This document shows positions 39,557 to 43,968 of a stretch of 43,968 nt of DNA, one piece after another (the stretch's first letter is position 1; every line of letters begins with the position of its first letter). The stretch is from Streptomyces sp. JJ36. GTDB lineage: Bacteria > Actinomycetota > Actinomycetes > Streptomycetales > Streptomycetaceae. The stretch lies in NCBI RefSeq assembly GCF_021696945.1, contig NZ_JACYHE010000048.1, forward strand, positions 1-43,968, in the 5' to 3' direction. Position numbers and translations under genes: made by a program. A model generated the notes under the pieces. That model saw only the letters and a program-made list of their open reading frames with translations, did no database searches and was not told where the DNA came from.

Positions 39557-41472
39557 CGTCCGCCTCCCGCCCCGGGCGCCGCCGGCGCCGCGGGCTGCCC
39601 CGGTGCGTCCGGCGGGACCGGCGCTCCCGGTCCGCCGGGCCCGCTCGCTCCGGGCCCGGGCAGGCCGCCGGGCGCCACCGGCTCCGCCGCGGCGGGGTCC
39701 CGGTCCCCGGACGCGCCCCTGCCCCGGGCCCCCGGACCCAGTGGCAGCCGTACGGTGAACTCCGCGCCGCCGGCCGCCGCCCCGGTGAGCACGATGCCGC
39801 CGCCGTGCCGCCGCACGGCCTGCCGCACCAGGGCCAGTCCGAGCCCGTGGCCGCCGTCCGGGCCCGGAGCGCCGTCGCCGCCGTTCGCGCCGGGCTTGGT
39901 GGTCCAGCCGCGCCGGAACACCTCCTCGACGGAGGCCGCGTCCACCCCCGGCCCGGTGTCGGCGACCCGCACCAGCAGGGTCAGCGCGTCCCCGGCTGCA
40001 TCCGCTGCCGCGTCCCCGGCGGCGGCCCCGGCAGCGTTGCCGGCCTGCCCCGGCCCGCCGTCGCCGGGCCCGTCCGGCACGGTGGCCGTCGCCGGCTCCC
40101 GCTCGGCCCGTACGGTCACCGAGACCCGCGGCGTGCGGTCCCGGGCGGGGGTGCGGGCGGCTGCCTCCACCGCGTTGTCCACCAGGTTGCCGACCACCGT
40201 GACCAGGTCGCGGGCGGGCAGCCCGGCCGGGAGCAGCCCGTCGTCGATCCGGCTGTCCGGGGTGAGGACCAGCTCCACGCCCCGTTCGTTCGCCTGTGCC
40301 GCCTTGCCCAGCAGCAGCGCCGCGAGCACCGGCTCCGCGACGGCGGCCACCACCTGGTCGGTGAGGGCCTGCGCCAGTTCCAGCTCCTCGGTGGCGAACT
40401 CGACCGCCTCCGGCGCCCGTCCCAGCTCGATCAGCGACACCACCGTGTGCAGCCGGTTCGCCGCCTCGTGCGCCTGGGCACGCAGGGCCTCGGCGAAGCC
40501 GCGCACCGAGTCCAGCTCACCGGCCAGCGACTGCAGCTCCGTGTGGTCGCGGAGCGTCACCACGGTGCCGCGTCGCTCGCCGCCGGAGACCGGCGAGGTG
40601 TTCACCACGACCACCCGGTCCGCGGTCAGGTGCACCTCGTCCACCCGCGGCTCGGAGGCCAGCAGCGCCCCGGTGAGCGGCGCCGGCAGACCCAGCTCCG
40701 CGACGTTGCGGCCCACCACCTCCGGGCCGGTCAGGCCCAGCAGTTCCCGGGCGCCGTCGTTGATCAGGGCGATGCGGCGCTGTCCGTCCAGCATCACCAG
40801 GCCCTCGCGGACCGCGTGCAGCGTCGCCTGGTGGTAGTCGTGCATCCGGCTGAGCTCGGCGGCGTTCATGCCGTGCGTGTGCCGCCGCAAACGTGCGTTC
40901 ACCCAGTAGGTGCCGAGACCGCCCGCGGCCAGTGCCAGCCCGGCCGCCACCAGCAGCGCCGTCACCTGCTCGCGCACCTGCTCGCTGATGGCCTCCACCG
41001 CGATGCCCGCGCTCACCAGGCCCGTGATCCGTCCCCGGTCCCGCACCGGGGTGACCACCCGGACCGACGGCCCCAGGGTGCCGGTGTAGGTCTCGGTGAA
41101 GGTCTCCCCGCGCAGCGCGGGACCGGTGTGGCCGACGAAGGTGCCGCCGATGCGCTCCGGGTTCGGGTGCGTCCAGCGCACGCCCTCCGGGTTCATGATG
41201 GTGATGAAGGTCACGCCCGTGTCCTTCCGTACCCGTTCCGCGTACGGCTGGAGCAGTGCGCTGGGGTCGTCCGTACGGATCGCCTCGCGCACGGACGGGG
41301 AGTCCGCGACGGCGCGTGCGGTGGCCGTCGCCCGGTGCCGCGCGGACTCCTCGGCCTGCTCCTGGTCCTTGACGTAGGCGAAGACCGAGCACCCGGCGAC
41401 CAGCACCGTCACCAGCACGACCTGCATCGCGAAGAGCTGGCCGGCGAGGCTGCGGGGACGGGGAACACGCAT
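39553..41472 (-). CDS. CitA/DcuS-type sensor histidine kinase
   Basis: 639 residues from ATG 41472 (MRVPRPRSLAGQLFAMQVVL). TM1 is at about 13-34, an extracytoplasmic Cache domain at 38-165 (TFITIMNPEGVRWTHPNPERI, GRITGLVSAGI), TM2 at about 171-192 and a PAS domain at 210-312. The non-canonical H-box of this group carries His335 (AQAHEAANRLHTVVSLIELG), followed by the ATPase domain with Asn429/Asn433 (GNLVDNAVEA), DTGPGV and GHGLGLALV. Arg/Pro-type ligands in the Cache domain fit a citrate or C4-dicarboxylate sensor. Two low-complexity additions are seen: a Gly/Ala/Asp insert inside the ATPase domain (about 462-496) and a 70-residue Pro/Gly/Ala tail. Coupled to its regulator, divergent from the symporter. 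Confidence 0.93.
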   Translation of the reverse strand: MRVPRPRSLAGQLFAMQVVLVTVLVAGCSVFAYVKDQEQAEESARHRATATARAVADSPSVREAIRTDDPSALLQPYAERVRKDTGVTFITIMNPEGVRWTHPNPERIGGTFVGHTGPALRGETFTETYTGTLGPSVRVVTPVRDRGRITGLVSAGIAVEAISEQVREQVTALLVAAGLALAAGGLGTYWVNARLRRHTHGMNAAELSRMHDYHQATLHAVREGLVMLDGQRRIALINDGARELLGLTGPEVVGRNVAELGLPAPLTGALLASEPRVDEVHLTADRVVVVNTSPVSGGERRGTVVTLRDHTELQSLAGELDSVRGFAEALRAQAHEAANRLHTVVSLIELGRAPEAVEFATEELELAQALTDQVVAAVAEPVLAALLLGKAAQANERGVELVLTPDSRIDDGLLPAGLPARDLVTVVGNLVDNAVEAAARTPARDRTPRVSVTVRAEREPATATVPDGPGDGGPGQAGNAAGAAAGDAAADAAGDALTLLVRVADTGPGVDAASVEEVFRRGWTTKPGANGGDGAPGPDGGHGLGLALVRQAVRRHGGGIVLTGAAAGGAEFTVRLPLGPGARGRGASGDRDPAAAEPVAPGGLPGPGASGPGGPGAPVPPDAPGQPAAPAAPGAGGGR

Positions 41473-41662
41473 GCGGCCAGTGTGCCTGCCGGGTGAGCGG
41501 GAGTGAATGCGAGGTTTGCCGCGAGGTTTCCGGGGCGCTGCCGGGGTGCTGCCGCGCCGTGACGAGCGGGGTCCGTGCACGAAATGCACGTAACAGTGAC
41601 CTGCGCCACTCCGGGGTGCATATTCGCCGGGATTCGTTCAGCAGCGACCCCGAGGAGCCGAC
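41473..41662. promoter_or_regulatory. Divergent promoter region of the dicarboxylate system
   Basis: 190 nt between the kinase and symporter starts. GCGAGGTTT is repeated at 41509-41517 and 41521-41529 (12-nt step). CGTGCA-CGAAA-TGCACG at 41574-41590 is a 6-bp inverted repeat followed by GTAACAGTGACC, about 73-89 nt before the symporter start. Either could bind the DcuR-type regulator or a catabolite regulator. A GAGGAGCC ribosome site precedes the symporter. Confidence 0.45.
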
Positions 41663-43054
41663 GTGTCAGGCCAGACAGCGACCCAGGCGCCACCCCGGCG
41701 CAGGCGGGACCGTACGCACTATCTGTACATCGCGGTGATCGGCGCGGTGCTCGCCGGCATCACCCTCGGCTTCGTCGCCCCGGGCGTGGCCACCGAGCTC
41801 AAGCCGCTCGGCACCGGGTTCGTGGCGCTGATCAAGATGATGATCTCACCGGTGATCTTCTGCACCATCGTGCTCGGCGTGGGCTCGGTGCGGAAGGCCG
41901 CCAAGGTCGGCGCCGTGGGCGGGCTCGCCCTGGGCTACTTCCTGCTGATGTCGGTCGTCGCGCTGACGATCGGGCTGGTCGTCGGCAACGTGCTCGACCC
42001 GGGCAGCGGGCTCCACGTGACCGACGAGGTGCGGAACGCGGGCGCCGCCGAGGCCGAAGGGGCCAGTGCCGGCACCGTGGACTTCCTGCTCGGCGTCATC
42101 CCGACCACGCTGATCTCCGCCTTCACCGAGGGCGAGGTGCTCCAGACGCTGCTGGTGGCGCTGCTGGTGGGCTTCGCGCTGCAGGCCATGGGCTCCGCCG
42201 GGGAGCCGGTGCTGCGCGGCATCGGCCACCTCCAGCGGGTGGTCTTCCGCGTCCTCGCCATGATCATGTGGGCGGCCCCGGTGGGCGCCTTCGGCGCCAT
42301 CGCCGCGGTCGTCGGGGAGACCGGCGTGGACGCGCTGAAGTCGCTGGCCATCATCATGGTCGGCTTCTACACGACCTGCTTCCTCTTCGTCTTCGCGGTG
42401 CTCGGCGTGGTGCTGAAGCTGGTCGCGGGGGTGAACATCTTCTCCCTCTTCCGCTACCTGGGCCGGGAGTTCCTGCTGATCCTCTCCACCTCCTCCTCCG
42501 AGTCGGCGCTGCCGCGGCTCATCGCGAAGATGGAGCACCTGGGCGTCAGCCGGCCCGTCGTCGGCATCACCGTGCCGACCGGCTACTCCTTCAACCTCGA
42601 CGGCACCATGATCTACCTGACCATGGCCTCGCTCTTCGTCGCCGAGGCGATGGGCGACCCGCTGTCGCTGGGCGAGCAGATCTCGCTGCTGGTCTTCATG
42701 ATGATCGCCTCCAAGGGCGCCGCCGGTGTGACCGGCGCCGGGCTGGCCACCCTGGCCGGCGGCCTCCAGTCGCACCGGCCCGACCTGGTCGACGGCGTCG
42801 GGCTGATCGTGGGCATCGACCGCTTCATGAGCGAGTGCCGCGCGCTGACCAACTTCGCGGGCAACGCGGTGGCCACGGTGCTGGTGGGCACCTGGACCAA
42901 GGAGATCGACCGGGAGCAGGTGGGGGCCGTCCTCGCCGGGCGGCGCCCGTTCGACGAGGCGACCATGCTGGACGACCACGGCGACGCCTCCGGGGCGGAC
43001 GAGGCCCCGGCGACCGAGCCGGCCCCGGAGAAGCAGCCGGCCCCGGTCGGCTGA
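41663..43054 (+). CDS. Dicarboxylate/proton (sodium) symporter, DctA-like
   Basis: 463 residues from a GTG. A secondary transporter of the DAACS family that takes up C4-dicarboxylates such as succinate, malate and fumarate. Eight hydrophobic segments plus two re-entrant loops; the first loop carries the serine-rich motif LSTSSSESALP (about 273-283), followed by TVPTGYSFNLDGTMIY and, near the C-terminus, the substrate residues in VDRFMSECRALTNFAGN (here IDRFMSECRALTNFAGN). Length and motifs are complete; the last 35 residues are acidic and disordered. The divergent two-component genes are its probable regulators. Glutamate or aspartate transport is possible, but the sensor type favours dicarboxylates. 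Confidence 0.95.
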   Translation: MSGQTATQAPPRRRRDRTHYLYIAVIGAVLAGITLGFVAPGVATELKPLGTGFVALIKMMISPVIFCTIVLGVGSVRKAAKVGAVGGLALGYFLLMSVVALTIGLVVGNVLDPGSGLHVTDEVRNAGAAEAEGASAGTVDFLLGVIPTTLISAFTEGEVLQTLLVALLVGFALQAMGSAGEPVLRGIGHLQRVVFRVLAMIMWAAPVGAFGAIAAVVGETGVDALKSLAIIMVGFYTTCFLFVFAVLGVVLKLVAGVNIFSLFRYLGREFLLILSTSSSESALPRLIAKMEHLGVSRPVVGITVPTGYSFNLDGTMIYLTMASLFVAEAMGDPLSLGEQISLLVFMMIASKGAAGVTGAGLATLAGGLQSHRPDLVDGVGLIVGIDRFMSECRALTNFAGNAVATVLVGTWTKEIDREQVGAVLAGRRPFDEATMLDDHGDASGADEAPATEPAPEKQPAPVG

Positions 43055-43077
43055 CCCCGCGGCCGCCCGCAGCCGCC

Positions 43078-43115
43078 GGCGCCCGCTCGCGCACCTCCCC
43101 GCGCGGGCGGGCGCC
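43078..43115 (+). terminator. Long hairpin behind the symporter gene
   Basis: A 15-bp stem (GGCGCCCGCTCGCGC with its partner at 43101-43115, one G-T pair) around an 8-nt loop, 23 nt after the stop. Confidence 0.75.
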
Positions 43116-43124
43116 GACGGTCGG

Positions 43125-43270
43125 TCAGACGAGGGCCAGCGGGGCGGAGGACGAGTCCGCCGAGTCGGCGAGTGCCAGGACGAGATCGCCGACGGTGGCC
43201 TCGGAACTCAGCCCGAGCTCACTGATGCGAAGGGCAGCCAGGGCGGCCCCGACAGCCCGGGCGAGGCATG
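43125..43270 (-). pseudogene. Possible C-terminal gene remnant (no start)
   Basis: A frame ending in TGA at 43125-43127 reads ARAVGAALAALRISELGLSS then EATVGDLVLALADSADSS, with high third-position GC (by eye about 84%) and a plausible amphipathic composition, but has no ATG, GTG or TTG before the previous in-frame stop. It may be the tail of a decayed gene or coincidence. Confidence 0.2.
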
Positions 43271-43293
43271 CGGGGCCGCTCCGGGGTGCCGGG

Positions 43294-43734
43294 TCAGGAG
43301 CCGTCGTAGCCGGCGGTGGGGAGGGAGAGGCGGCGGTGGACCGCCGCCTTCATCTCGGAGGTGTACGCCGGCTCCGGCCCGTCCACCGTGACGATCTGCA
43401 CGCCCAGCTCGGCGCACCGGGCCCGGAACTCCACCACCGAGCGCAGCGCCGCGCTCAGCACCGCGCGCCCCGCGCAGAGGAAGGCCGAGGCGCCCTCCTG
43501 CACGTCCAGCCAGAGGGCGGGCGTGTCGGTCGGCGCGTTGTGGGTCTCGACGGTGGAGGCGATGGCGAAGCCGTTCGCGTCCGCCCAGGACCGGCACACC
43601 TCGAACTGGCGCCGGGTGTCCACCAGGAAGGGCGTGGTCTCCAGTTCGGAGAGCGGGACGAGCGAGGCCAGCACGACCGCCCGCGGCAGGACCGCACCGG
43701 GCACGGGCGACGCGGGGTCGACGGGTGTCTGCAT
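43294..43734 (-). CDS. Small protein resembling a degenerate serine-recombinase catalytic domain
   Basis: 146 residues from ATG 43734, with a strong GGGGAGGGGAG site. The order of segments follows a resolvase domain: a strand near 20 (AVVLASLV), RRQFEVCRSWADANGFAIAS like the Q..AC..WA...GW.I helix-strand, ALWLDVQEGASAFLCAGRAV like LL..V..G..D.LVV..LDR, and SVVEFRARCAELGVQIVTVDG like L...I..L...GV.L.S. The catalytic Ser of YARVS and the DRLxR arginines are missing, and there is no DNA-binding tail, so it should not recombine DNA. It may serve another role. The similarity is my reading of the pattern; no search was done. Confidence 0.7.
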   Translation of the reverse strand: MQTPVDPASPVPGAVLPRAVVLASLVPLSELETTPFLVDTRRQFEVCRSWADANGFAIASTVETHNAPTDTPALWLDVQEGASAFLCAGRAVLSAALRSVVEFRARCAELGVQIVTVDGPEPAYTSEMKAAVHRRLSLPTAGYDGS

Positions 43735-43968
43735 GGTGCTCCCCTCCCCTGCTGAGCGGGGCCGCCGGTGGTCGTTCCAGTAGACAGTCCGCCGCGGGGG
43801 GCGGCAAGCCGCGTGGGGCCTGTCGGGTCACGCGCCGGCGCGCACCCCGGGCCCGCGCGAACGGGGGTCCGGCGCTCACCAAGGGCCACCGCGCCCCCGG
43901 CCACCGCACCCCGGGCCGCGCGGCACCCGTGCGCGCCCGGGCACCCGCGACACCCGCCCGCCGCACCG
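43735..43968. other. Upstream region of the last gene to window end
   Basis: 234 nt without a supported gene. Reverse-strand TCTACT about 50 nt before the last gene could be a -10. The rest is very GC-rich with no clear repeat. Confidence 0.4.

Overview
The window is high-GC actinobacterial DNA, very probably from a Streptomyces chromosome (core or near-core region). Coding frames are strongly GC-biased at the third codon position, GTG starts and 4-bp ATGA/GTGA overlaps are common, and the gene order matches what I remember of the Streptomyces coelicolor SCO5390s-SCO5430s. That comparison is from memory; no search was run. I found no tRNA, rRNA, insertion sequence, prophage or CRISPR array.

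Left part (1-8.7 kb, minus strand): two tandem ABC-2 ATPase/permease pairs, the last permease cut by the window edge. These are followed by the coiled-coil cytoskeletal genes filP and scy of the Streptomyces tip-growth machinery. Next come methylmalonyl-CoA epimerase (mce, minus), a divergent acetyl-CoA acetyltransferase and the mutase-chaperone GTPase meaB. With icmA at 24.6 kb (isobutyryl-CoA mutase large subunit, identified by Phe80/Gln198) they form a theme of short branched and odd-chain acyl-CoA metabolism.

Middle part (11.4-24.4 kb): a secreted PepSY protein divergent from an OmpR-type two-component system whose sensor carries a very acidic extracytoplasmic insert; an MFS transporter with an extra C-terminal winged-helix-like domain and a small Cys-rich protein behind it; an AbsC-like MarR regulator; three tandem AIM24-family genes with a possible 30-codon ORF bridging two of them; two DUF3817 membrane proteins; a thiamine-binding-type protein; a membrane family 2 glycosyltransferase; and ArsR-like and MarR regulators.

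Right part (26.2-44 kb): a TetR regulator overlapping the icmA tail, a thioredoxin-TPR protein, and a three-gene envelope module of unknown function (DUF6230, DUF6114 and a secreted coiled-coil/acidic protein whose last domain resembles DUF6230) behind a long structured leader. Then a central-carbon block: pyk, ackA-pta and divergent pfkA. It ends with an XRE-type regulator, a DctB/DctR-like two-component system divergent from a DctA-like dicarboxylate symporter, and a small protein that looks like a degenerate serine-recombinase domain.

The most interesting unexplained items are the DUF6230/DUF6114 module and its leader, the transporter/winged-helix fusion, phased direct-repeat operators at 1.5 kb and 12.0 kb, the perfect 20-bp palindrome before icmA, a degenerate repeat of part of meaB in the intergenic DNA behind it, and many start codons placed 6-8 nt behind a -10-like TAnnnT (candidate leaderless messages).
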